Below are positions 32,401 to 44,900 of a stretch of DNA of 64,000 nucleotides, in pieces (position 1 is the stretch's first letter; every line of letters starts with the position of its first letter). Location: positions 64,430,984-64,494,983 of the forward strand of contig NC_133933.1 of NCBI RefSeq assembly GCF_031877795.1, read 5' to 3'. The notes under the pieces were generated by a model, which was given only the letters and a program-made list of their open reading frames with translations, was not told the DNA's origin and made no database searches. The DNA is from Strix aluco. Taxonomy: Eukaryota > Chordata > Aves > Strigiformes > Strigidae. The translations under genes and the position numbers were made by a program.

Positions 32401-35400
32401 CCAAGAAGCAGGTATCATTAATTTGTAACACTTCCAGTTACTTACATTCACAGTTATCAATACACCTGTGTAAAATGCAGTATCAGATCAGCCACTTTAT
32501 AGTTAACCATATTCAGTCACACTAAGTCAAGCTGCCAAAATACAAGTAAGTGCATTCATTTTTTGTTATGTAAAATACACACTGCATAAGCTGAAAAGTT
32601 ATCGGTATTGATTCTCCACAGCCTCACATCTTTTGAAAGTCACCAAACATGTCGAAAGTATGTTTTAAAATGCCAGCAATTCTAAGCTGATAACATTTCA
32701 GATGATAGATGTATTTTTATAGTTATCAATAACTATCCAGCATGACGGGCAGTGGGGAACCAAGTCTTGAATTTTGTTTGCCTTATTTTGCTTGTAAATA
32801 GGAGCATTTATTGAAATCCAAGCAAGTTACTTTCAGCATAATTTGTTTCAAGTCAAATTAATAGAAACAATGAAGTCTAAGAACTGGCCCAGTGCCATTA
32901 CGTGCTGCAAAATTTTAATTCCAATGAATCCGCATGAAAATTTCCTTTCAGGTGACTGTGGCCCACATATAGTATATTCAGCACATATGAACCTCCTGGC
33001 TTTACTAGACCCTTGTAAGACCCTACTGGAGCTTAACCACCTGCACTGGAGTGGATGGGTTATCAAGCCCTCCTTACTGGTGTCATCTCTCAGAGGTGTC
33101 CTTGCAGACTTGGTTGGAAGAGGCATGTGCGCAAGGATTCCTACTACTGAGTAGTACCTTGCCCCAACGTATTGCAGCTCTGCCAGAGAAATACACGTGC
33201 TTGAACGCCCAGTGTTTAAGGGACAGTTGGGGCTACAAAGCATGGCATACTAATATTGCTACCACTTACTGTTCGAGCAATTGTTCTGTAGAACACTGGG
33301 AAGGAACGTAAACTTATTAGCTCTTGAGTGTACAGCAATGTGGTCTGCAGCATTCTTGCACCTCTCCTAGATCTGCAGTTTGGTTGTAAATGGAATTCTA
33401 TTTCTCTTTTAGGGAAAAAATAATAAAAATCTTAAGAGCTATTTCAACGGTTGCAAGCAATTCACATGTGCCATCTCCACACCCTTCCCACCCCTACTCA
33501 TACAGTTAGATGCCCATTCAAAGAAGCCATTGATATCTTTTTGTTTCAAATCACACCAGCTAAAATAATCATCCAAAACACAGTATTTCTTTAATTCCAA
33601 AATTTATACAAGTTTACAAATCAATATACCACCACACAAAGTAGTGAATGGAAGAGAAGATATGTTTAGCAACATTTTACTATATTATAACAATGTTCAA
33701 ATAGGGTTAAATTTGACATAGTATTGCAAGACTTTTTTAATATAAAGAATTAATGACTGAACAAGGAGATACAGAGAATACTGTTACTTTCTTTGTTCCT
33801 ATGCAATGCAATATTTAGCTTCTAGAAAATAATGTGATATTGGTGAAATGCTGTATCTAGTTCATATGAGCTCTGTTTCCATTAAAATCCCAAAACAAGA
33901 TGGACACTGACAAAGTGAAACAAGACCTTATTAATCATTAAAGTTGATAAATAGAAACCTGTCAAAACATTACATTGAAATGTTATTTTTACTCAATTTC
34001 TCCCTTTTAAATACGGATACACTTCCATAAACTTGTTTGTTTTTTTTTTTTTTTTTTCCAGATGTGTGTTAAATAGAAGCTTTAATCTATTCTGGGGAAT
34101 TTATTTTTCCTTTAATTTGATCCTCAAAATACTATAATATCAACCTAATAAAAACTTTTCAGAATTGCTTTCTTTTGTTCACCAAAAGCTAGGTCCCAGC
34201 AGCGAGCACTGCACTGAGCTTTGTACAGTAAGAGTAAAGATAGCAACAACAACAGAGCTAAATGTGGGAGCTCCGAAAGGCAGGAGGGAACTTTATTCTG
34301 TTTTTCACCCTGAGTACATCTTTATTTTAGTTTACAGCAGTGGCACAGGTCTTAACTCCTTGAGATACGAATAAAAACAGATGACATGAAAGCGTTAAAA
34401 GACGCAGTTCTGGTAGACCTGACAATTTAATGCAAATGTAGGCTTTTAGCTTGGCTTACTTTATCATTAAAGCGTTAACAGACATCAAGACATGGGCTCA
34501 TAATTTAGTCTTTGCTTAGGATGTCAGAAGTGCTCAGCCAGACCTGTCCTACTGGTGCAGTCGGCCAGGTACCCAGGTGACAACGTGACTCTCCCTGCCC
34601 TGGCTCAACCCCCTGCCAGCTGCAGCTGAAACAAATTCTCTGATGTAGCAGTAGTATTACTAGTCAGAGATCTGGGTATTACTAGTCACAGCATCTCTGC
34701 TGGAAACAAAGCACTAATCTCACCTGGAAGGAGGGGTCTAATTTCTGTAATACCAGGGATGCTTCCCTCCCTTTGTTTCACAGCTTTCATTTGGTTTTCA
34801 AGTAAAAAAAAAGTGGTCTGATATGGTTTTTACATGTCAACACTGAGGTTGTGGTGCTTCTCTAAGACCTGCTCAGTGTGGCCAAAGCAGAAGGCGGGGC
34901 TGCCCTGCCCCACACCACATCAGAGGTCGGTGAAGTCCACCACAGCAAGGGACACGCATAATTGTAGGTAAATGCTAAGCCCAACAAATAAATACAGTCT
35001 TGTAGACCTACAATGGCTGTGAATACTTTCAGTGGTTTCGAAGAGACACTGCTCCTGGTCCTACCTTGTTTCAAACCACTGGTCGAAATGGTATTTAGCT
35101 TAAATAGTTGTTAGCATTTAAATAATTTCTTTGGGGTACTTGTTGAGTCAACACATATAGCACAATTCAAGGAAATTCAGACAGACTATTTTTCATTTGG
35201 AACAACTAATTTCAGTTATAAGGACTAGTATGTGTTACCTGAAAGAAGAGAGAGATGAGAGACGTTCTAGAACCATTTCAATTTGTTATGTGAAGAAATT
35301 AGGATTTGATTAAGCATCCATTCTTCTGCACCCACAGCAACATGATGTGATGCGTGATCCTACTGATAAATGTGATATATGAGGTCATTTCAGAAACCAC

Positions 35401-38400
35401 TACTTCAAGCTATTCATTTTCTCTTTGTGTGCATGTAGATATGTGAGTTCATATCTGGCTCTGTATGTGTGCAAGGTTTGTCATATGTTGCGGATAACGT
35501 TTAAATGATTTGTCCAACTTGATAAAAATTAACACACTGATCCCTTTTAGCCAGCTGGACTGTACTATGCATTGCATGCAAAGGTTTATTTTTTTTTCTT
35601 TGCCTTTTTACACAATTTTTTTTTTCCTCAAGGATTACTCACTCAGGAGTTTCTCAGGACTTAGCCTGATTTTTCCCTTCTAACAGGCATGAAGCACCAT
35701 AGGCAGTTACATACATGACATATTATTTCCAATGGGCTGCTGTAGCAACTTGAAGACATTTGAAGTCATCAATACAGAGGACTAGGAGATACAGCAGAAA
35801 CTGACTTCAGGCAGCTCAGTAAGGTAAAGCAAACTTTCTTCACTGCACACAGTGACATACCAAAATCTTGTTATTTTTTTATTGCATGGATAACACTTTA
35901 CAGCTGTCATTTTTTCTGCCAGTCGATATTAAGAATATAAAAATAGTATATACAATTCTAAGTCTGTGTGTGGGTACAATACACAATGGATAGTTTATAG
36001 TAATTCTGCAAGTATACTACATTTTTACATGAGTTCCAATAAAGGCAACTCTTTTTGTCCAGTTACATAAGTTTGCTTAAGTAGTTTGCTGAATTGTGGG
36101 CCAAAGAATGCATCTGATTATTTAACATCAAAATGATAAGAAATTACATAAGAAAATAAAGATTAGCTCAGCATCTCTACCCAGGCTAGTATTCTGCCTC
36201 TAGCAATGGCTTGTAGTGAATACTTTAAAAAACCCCAAACCCAGGAGGAGGATAGGGAAAGCCTAAGTGATACCTTATCTACATATCCTAATGTCTTCTG
36301 GCAAAACACAGCTTGAGGAAGTCTGAGCCAGAAGTTGTATCCTCATCTTTGTGTTAACTCTTAAAATGAGACGGTGGCACATGTCTTTCCAACTATGCTC
36401 CAGTCTTCTTGCAAAGTCAATTAATTCATTTCATCCTAAGTTTAACCTTGCTTGTGTAACACTATGAACCCTGGCATGTCAGTGGAGCTGCTGTCTTACA
36501 TAAAGTTTATATAGTCTGACCGTATCTTTGTCCAAGTTGTTCTGCCTGTGCAACAGCTATCTTTCTGCATTTAGTACCTTGGCTGCTTTCAAACGTTTCT
36601 AAGTGATTAAGGCAACACTGAGGTCTATTTAACTGCTCCACTTGTTTCCTTTGAAGTGAAATAACGTGTTTTATACTTCAGAGTCAACACAGTAGGCCTA
36701 TATAGCATTTTGGACACACATTTCTAAATTTGGCCACAAAAACAACAAAAAGTGTAAGCAGGAGAACTATTTATTAAGTGCTAGCGTAAGTTTTAAGTTT
36801 ACTCTTCAAATTCTAAAAATAAAAAATTAGGATTCTACCAGAATTGCTGACAAACCTTAACTCTAATGGCCTGATCATTCCTGTATGATTTAGTGCCAAA
36901 GAATACATTTTCACTGCTTCCTTGATGTCAAAGTGGTGTTCCTATATTTATAAAATGATGGGCCTCACAGAAGCTAAACTGTTTTCTGCAAATGGAATCC
37001 TAATGGCCCTTATTGATTCGGTGCTGCTTCCTTTTCTTTGCTACAAGCATGTAGATGGTTATTTTATTTTGTTATTGATATTTTGGGGTCTGTATGTCAT
37101 TAGATTTTTACTAAAATGTAAGTGATCCTAACAGTCATACAAATCTATCTTTTTTAAAAAATGTTTGTCAATCTCTTTAAAAATATTTAATAGAGTACCA
37201 GCTGTTGGAAAGCACTCTCCTGTTACTAGAAGTGCTCTTTACTAAAATAATCCATTCCCTTTTACGCAAACCTGGTCTCGCTGTAAATATCAGTAAAGAG
37301 GGAGATCTAATTTTAGCCACCAAATCGCCTTCCTGCCTTTAGGCTGACATCTAAAACAACCACCTTCAATTTTATAAACTAAAAATATTCCACAAGAATC
37401 TATTGCAGGTTCTGAGGTAAAAATCACATCTACGCAGACCTTTTATTGCCTGAAAAAGAAATACTTACACTTCACAATGAAAAACTAAACAGGGCACATA
37501 AAAGACAAAAATAAATTGTAGTATGTACACACATTAGAAAGGATAAATAGCAAATACATTGTAATACTGCATTAAATGTATGCATATGTGAATTCCAGAC
37601 CCCCCCAAATGTTGTGTACATTAGTTGAAAGGATAAATAAGTGTTAGTATAAGAGAGAGAATTTCTTAGTGTAAACAACGCCACAGGCTTTTTAATAGGC
37701 CTTTGGGCCAACTTAGAAAAACCATGTATTGCCTTTCACACTCCATACCACTTAATTTTAATAGTACTGTATTCACATATACAATGTCAGGATAGTATAA
37801 AAAATGATGGATCTAAGAAGCATTCTTCACACTCAACAAAAACAGGCTGCAGACACTCTAAGGATTTTCCATTCACTTTTACAGGACCACTGGCTGAAGA
37901 CATAATGATTCATCTGGGAGTTCTTCCTCAAAGCAGTGCAAGAGTCCTTAAATGTATAAAGTCACATTAGTAATCACTGCTCAAGCCTACTAGTAAAGAC
38001 TTCTGTGTCTAATTTCAATTCTGATTTTGGATTCACACTAGCATGATGTTGAAGTTGACACCACTGCCTGCCATGGGTAAGAAAGATAATGATCCCTCTG
38101 GTTTGAATGGCAAGTGACAGACAGCAAGCAGTGTTCCTAAACATGAAGCATTTCACTGCATTCATAGTGTCACATTATTTGTCCTTCAAATCCTGTTCAT
38201 GTATTTCTGAGGATCCAGAGTATGTCAACATTAAAAACCAAAAAATATATGACTTGTTCTGTGTGAATGTTCAATGTATTTTCTTGAAGCATGCTCATCA
38301 GGATTTTAAAAAAGACAGCTGAGTTATACTAGGACTAATTTCTGGCAACTGTGTTTACTGGCACCAGAGGAAATTACAGTTCTTCACTAAAGTACTGATG

Positions 38401-38975
38401 ACATGAGGACTTGTGGCTTGCTGTCTTTCTAAGACAGGCTGTGACCACTAAAAAAAATACATGCACAGTTGCTCACACTCAGGTTTTTTAAAAAAATAAT
38501 TCCTTCCACTGGCCAAATGCATTGTTAAGCAGTTCCATCGTTCCACTTTTCTCTGTGGACTGACAAGTGAAGTCTCTCTTCCCCCACACTCTCAGTCCTT
38601 TTTACAGCCCTCTCAGCTACCCTCAGTCACAGCCCTGTGAAGTCGGATGAGTTCCTGGTAACAGGCTCTCGAGCGATTGTCTTCAGCTCTTCCTGACTTG
38701 TGGCGCTCTGATGAAGAAGTCCACCGATTTGTCTGCATGGGCTAGTCACAGAACCGTGGTCTGTCTTAACACTGACAAACAGTTCACGTGGGTTCTCTTC
38801 CTAGACAAATTATTTGTCCATTAATAAAGATGAGGGCCACATCTTTCATTAACCTCAGGGTAAGCTGTAGCACACACTCACACTCAGTCAAGTTCCAGTG
38901 CAATCACAGGTCTTCAAGACGCAATGATTTCCCCAAAGAAAATTGTTACACGAAGTATGGGATGTGGTCAAACAG
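29500..38975 (-). other. PHACTR2: PHACTR2 3' untranslated region (extent unknown) and intergenic spacer
   Basis: No coding exon was recognised. The stretch directly after the PHACTR2 stop codon must be 3' untranslated. The human transcript has a 3' region of several kilobases, so much of this AT-rich block may be transcribed. Many minus-strand AATAAA signals occur (for example at 37447-37442 and 32106-32101), so the true end cannot be chosen. A TG repeat lies at 32356-32378. An unassigned 131-codon minus-strand open frame lies at 32848-33243. Confidence 0.5.
32356..32378. repeat. TG dinucleotide microsatellite
   Basis: About eleven to twelve TG units in AT-rich sequence within the presumed PHACTR2 3' region or spacer. 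Confidence 0.9.
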
Positions 38976-38991
38976 TTATGGACGATGAAAC
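38976..38991 (-). CDS. PHACTR2: PHACTR2 terminal coding exon (FHRP-stop)
   Basis: After ATTTCAG, sixteen bases complete Arg and add Phe-His-Arg-Pro and TAA (38978-38976). This is the invariant C-terminus of PHACTR proteins, and it completes the PP1-docking motif. The rest of the exon is 3' untranslated. Confidence 0.92.
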
Positions 38992-41900
38992 CTGAAATGA
39001 TAAATCATTAAAAAACTTAGAATTGTACTATTTCAACTGATAATGACATTGATCATCCTGCTCTCACAGCTGTTTACTTTTGTTGTCTGAACTATTCCTG
39101 ATTTTCCTCATCTGTGTGTGATTAGAGTCAGCCCTATTATCCCCTGCTGTGTCCCCCTCTCCACTAGAAAACCAAACAGGGCTATGGTGTATGTCTGTCT
39201 GTACATACCATTAACCTGTTACTGTGGTCCCTGGCACAGTTTTGTTTGGGTCAACCAGTGCTCTTCCAGATACTGCCTGGGCATGGCTGGGATTAGCACA
39301 GGCCAATAGGCAGACAGGGTATGGGGGGACATCACCCTTTTTTGGGGTCTGAGGTAGAGGTTGACTGTCTGTATTCAAGCTCTGCCAAGCCTGCTGGCCT
39401 CAGGGCTGAAGAAGTCTCCAGTCTGTTTTGTTTGCCAATATAGGTTTAGTCACAAGTGCATCCACTATTTAGAGACACTGTCAGTAAATCAGAAAAGCTT
39501 TGCTAAGCCATAAACATTAAATTTCCATTTTTAATCCTTGCAAAATGAGGCTAACAAAAAATTGTGGTTTTTTGAAGTAAGCAACAAATTTTGTAGCACT
39601 GCAGATGCTTTCCTCCTATTAACAGAAACCAACTGTAGCACATGAAGGCCCAAATACATGTCACCGATTTGTAGACTTTTAGGTAGGGCATGTACATCAC
39701 TCCAGATTGCCTGCATGACGGATAGAGAGGTGGGTGGATTCAAAGGGTGTTGCCAACCTTTTCTAGAATAAGCTAGGACCCTACAGCCATTGAAATTCTA
39801 ACCCAGCTTAAATGTAGTGATTCCAAGCAAAAGGGTAACAAGGGCACCAATATCAGGTGCTCAATGTATGTATCACCAACCTGTTAATGGCTTGAAAATA
39901 TCTATCCATGAAGTAGTAAAAGATGCAGCAACTTTAAAAAAGCAGAGGTAATGATGCACCTAACACAGTAGATTTATGTAAGTTTTTGTTCGACATGTTT
40001 TCTCTGAACAATTCCAGAGAAGAGCAAAGAAAACAAGCCACACATTACCCCTGTAATGTGGTAGAGTACAATACAGGGATGCATTTCTCAAATAAAGAAG
40101 GTGTAAACAAAAGCTGACATTCACAAGTATGCAGCTCATCTGCTAAGTGACAGTACAGTGCATTGCAAGAAAGACACAGGGTTTTGTATTTGTGTAGAGC
40201 AACAATGTATCGGACTATATATCGCATTTCCATTAGAAGCACTTTATAAACATCTACTACCACCTACTTCCAAAACTTTTATTTATTTCTCTATTTTTAG
40301 AAACTCAGTTTCTTAGATTCTGTTATAAAATAAGAGAAGGAATCAGTTTAAATTACTAGGAGTAGAAAACCAGTTCAACTAACAGTCATTACAGTAAATG
40401 GTGAACAATGAAAACCAGTGTTTTTTCTTTCCCAAGTTTAATATCAAATTTTAATAATTCAAAGATATTGTAAATACTGATTATAATATTAAAGCATCAT
40501 ATATTGAATATGTAATAATATAAGAAATTATATGCTATAAGCTATTTTTGTTTAACAAGCAGCTTCCTTGTCTCATTCTATCACTGAACTTCAGGAATAC
40601 ATGCTTGTTAACCAGCTGCCAATGAAAGTGCCTTTTGGTTTATATTATCTCAGTGATCTCCTCGAAAAAAATTAAAAGATGAGTAATTCATTCTCTGGCT
40701 AGAGACTTGTGTCTACAGTTTTCTCAAAACAAATCACTTTTGTTGTATCAATCCAAATGTAATGGTGAACTACATAATTTTTAATGAGAGGTCCTGGAAG
40801 AGAAAGAATCTCTTTATATTTTCAAAATTGCAATTGACTTAAAACATCTGCATCTAATTCTGCTCTTAATTAGTTTTTTTTCTAGTGTTACTCTGCTGAC
40901 TTCTGTGCAGTGGCTCCACAACATGACCAGTGAAAAAAAAAGAGGGTGAAGAGGGAACAGAGAGCATCTGATTTTCCTCAGGTTGAAATTCGTCCAGGAC
41001 CATATAGAATCACTGCCTATATTTATCACAATTTGGCTGTGCTTATTTTTTACTCCATTTTCCGAGGCCCTCCTCAAAAAAAAAAAAATTCACTTTTTAA
41101 CTGTTTGTCACTCCACTGGATCCCTGAGATTTTTGTCTCAGCTTTCAAGAATCCAATTGTAATTGGTCTCAACTGTTTTCAATTCTCGTGAAAAAATATC
41201 CAATTCTTTTTGTATGACTCATGCCTATCTGTACTTATGCTTCTATACACTGCAGGGAAACTCAAAAAACGTAACAACATAAGCAGGAGGTTAAACTCCA
41301 CCCCTCTCAGCACACAGCCAGGTTTCTATTCCTGCTCATTTTCTTCTTGGGATGCCCATTTTTTTAAAGTAGTATTTTCAGATATTCTGAAAAAGATATA
41401 CTACCTACTAGCTGAAGAGAAAATGACACCAGAAGTCAAATGAAAATATACCTATCCGTGTTCAAAAATGACATTTTCTAATGCTCAGAATGCAACACTA
41501 GATTAAAACCCTGCCTCCTGCTTCATCTCCTGGCTTAGATTTGCTGTCTGTGAAACTGGTTTGATTTTTTGAAAATTGATTTATTCATGTTATATCCACA
41601 CTGAAGAGATTTTAGAGTATTATAAAAAAAAAAAATCCATGTTTTGGTAAGAAAAAAACCCACAAGTTGTGAAATCAAGCAATCAGCTAGGAGATGCCAG
41701 GAATCACCAAACACTGATCTCCTATTGTGAATTTTCCTTGTAGCACTCTCTTTAATTAGAGGATTCACACTCATTTGCTTGGATCCTCAGTTTGATTGAA
41801 ACATCAGCAGGAAAAGGAAGGGACCCAGTCTTGGGCAATTGTTTTTATTTGACTTAACTCTGTGTGAAAGTGAAGACAATAATACTATGTATGCAGTATC

Positions 41901-44900
41901 AGCTGATCCTAACAGCAAGTTTTGCTAGCTGGTGGCAATTTTCAGCCTTTGTAACTTAAAAAAAATACCAACAGATGCCACAGGGATGGCAGAAAGCACC
42001 TCCCTCCCCCTAGGAGTAACTGCCAAATTTGAAGTCCTGGCTAAAAACTGCAGACACTTTAGAGCTCTTTAAATAATGCTTCAGACAACATCTTGGTGTT
42101 ATTCAAAGCAGAGAACAAAATAAATCCAGATTAACACATCAGAAGTAGCAGACAGGGAATACTAACATCTGTCTTGTTCCCCAGAAGCTGCTGCCAGGAG
42201 CCCAGGTGACCCTTAGGAAGCTCTCCAAAACACTGATGAGCTTTTCTGAAGTTCAGCACATCATCTAGTTTTCACTTAACAAACGCATCTACAAAATGTA
42301 TACTTTTATGAGCAAGGGAGTCCTGCCAAAGAAGGGCATCCCTTTTTTTTTTTGTGCTTGAGGACTGTTAACTTCATCTGTGAGAAATGCCGAGTCCTTC
42401 CAAAGGATTATTTTTTAGATTTCCCAATCTTTTTCCATGTAGCAACTGATCCACTGCAGTCACCTTCACTGCATCCCAACTTCAGGGATGGCACCAGCAA
42501 CACTGGGAATCCCAACAGAATCAGTGGTGGGATTTAGGTGGGATTCAAGGGGACTGAGAGTAGGAATCTATGCAAATCATGACACAACTGCAGAGAACTT
42601 GCAGAAAGGCAGAGGGTCGCTGTCATACTCTTCTCTCCAACTTACTCAAGAAGAGGGATTCACCCACCTGGTAAATTGCCGACTTTCCTCATGTACTTCC
42701 ATTTCTGTGCTTTTAAATTCATTCAGTTCTTTCCGTATTGCTGCCTAATAAACAATAATGACATACGCAACCATAAGAAATACAAATCTTAAGGAAAGAG
42801 TTTGAAAGGAACCTGGCCCTACTCTTGCAGATTCCCTTACAGTTCCCATTTTCCGGTCTCCCTTACTGTAGTCCACAGCTCTCACGCATTTCTGATCACC
42901 AACATGAACGACTGCTTTTAATCACAGCTATTTGGAGCAGTAATACACTACAAAGAAACTCAAAGCATCGAACACCAACAATAAACAAAGAAACACCAAA
43001 TCTACTGCAATGGGTTAACCAATCCCCCACTGCAATATGGCACTTGCTACAGACAAAAATGGGCAAGAGTCTGGGTTACCTCAACCATCACCTGCTGAGT
43101 ATGCAGCCAGGAGGGGATTGTATCTTCAGGCACAGCTCCTGAGGAGCTGGTGAGTCACGCTGCCTGCACAGGCTCTGTACACACAGCAGGGCTCTTGTAT
43201 TTCCCCGATGGAGACAGGACTTCAGGAATGCGAGATGAATTGCGTTTTTTTAAGTGGAATGATTGGTTTGATTAGTTTTATGTAAAATTACATTAAATAT
43301 TTGGACATTTCAGGCTTGCGTTTTCTGTTGGCAGATACTAAAGAACAGCAGAAATTCAGTGCACTTTGCAAATGCCTTGTTGCTTAAGTTAAAAGTGATA
43401 AGCAATCTACTTTATCAAGTAATACAGTTTCTGAAATATTCTAATATATACTACAAAGACTTTTGTTTCTATGCCATACGCTTTCCTACCTTCACTGTGA
43501 AATTAAATGACAGTTTATTTTTACTCTTTTCTTTCACTACTTTAAATAAAAGCAGTATAATTTCATTAATCCCTAAAGAAATCTCATCCAGTGTGCATAC
43601 CTTTCAATGCAGAACAGACAAGCAGCATGATAAAATTGTAACATCACCAGACTGTGGTCTCATAAATGAGAAACTTCATTTTAAGCAGGGGATGGTTCTG
43701 TTTAGCCGCAACAGCATGCTTACACAAAGCTGCTGTAATAGCTAGGAAAGACACAGCTATTTCTGAGCACCTAATCAGCAGCAAAGACACCAGAGCTCCA
43801 GCTCCGTAATAAAGTTCAGTACAATTTTCTGCTCCCACTGGAATTAGAAGAATTACTTCCCTGGGAAAAAAGGACAAGGGAGTTTCCAGGCAACCTGGGG
43901 TCTGCCTTTCTGCTGTGGTGAACAAACACGGGGATCACAGAACCAGCCTTGGGCACCTGTTCATTACAAAATGAATTGAGATTAAAACCTGCTACCCTAA
44001 AGTACGTAGGAAACTCCACAGTTTTTTTCTAGTGCAGTTTACTCGTTGGATCTAGGTGAAAGTGGAGGTACTGGATGCTCTAACCTCCCACAGACTACGT
44101 GAGGACTAGAGAGTGCTCAGCACCTCTCATAACCAACATCTACAAACACCACTGGGTATATATTTAATGTCTTCACCTTGACTTGATATGAGATTCTCCT
44201 TTGATTGTCAGATGTGCTAGCATTAACATTAAAATACAAGCTGAAATAACATCAGTGCTTCATGGTCCTTAGCTAAAAGACAGTGGGTTCTTGCACATAT
44301 CACTTTTCATGCCAAGCACATCTCACAGGCTTTCCATAAAAGTTAGTTCAGACCCAGTGCTCAAAGGGTCAGCACTTTTTGATACATAAGTCCTACTGCT
44401 TTCCTTTTATGAAGTGGTATAGGAGGGAAATGGAAGAGTATTTTAGGGTAATCTTTGACAGATCTGTTTTTGAAAAGAGAATCACAGAATCATTAGTCTC
44501 ATCCTTTCTAGTTAGGCAGAGGAACATGCCGGGGGCAAGAGGCCAAAGAAGGTGTGCTGCATGCATACAGTCAGCTCCTGCACTGATGGTTGTGGCCAAG
44601 AATGCTTAGGAGGATGGAGCAGCTTCTACCTTTTTTCACTTGAGTGAGTTGCAAAAGTAACTCTCAATGGCAGTGACGTAGGCTTCTGTCTACAGAAACC
44701 TTGCCTGAATTCCACGCGTTGTAGCCATCTTTGCTACCAACGTGGCTCAGCAAAGCTAAGATGGCTAAAGGCTAAAAATGCAAGAAATTCTGGCCTGAAC
44801 TGCTGTAATGGAGGTGGAAAATATGCTCTTAATAGGCAAGAGAGCTGCAAGCAGTAGATGCGCAGCAGTACCGTGACAATCTCACTGCCTCCAGCAGATG

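Noticed and set aside
43359-43745. 128-codon plus-strand frame in a PHACTR2 intron
   Set aside because: AT-rich, Phe/Leu/Ser-rich translation typical of chance frames; antisense to the gene and without homology.
44470-44510. ATTCTGTGATTCT-like phrase on the minus strand resembling a CR1 3' tail
   Set aside because: Only about 16 bases match and no CR1 body precedes it. This is too short to call.
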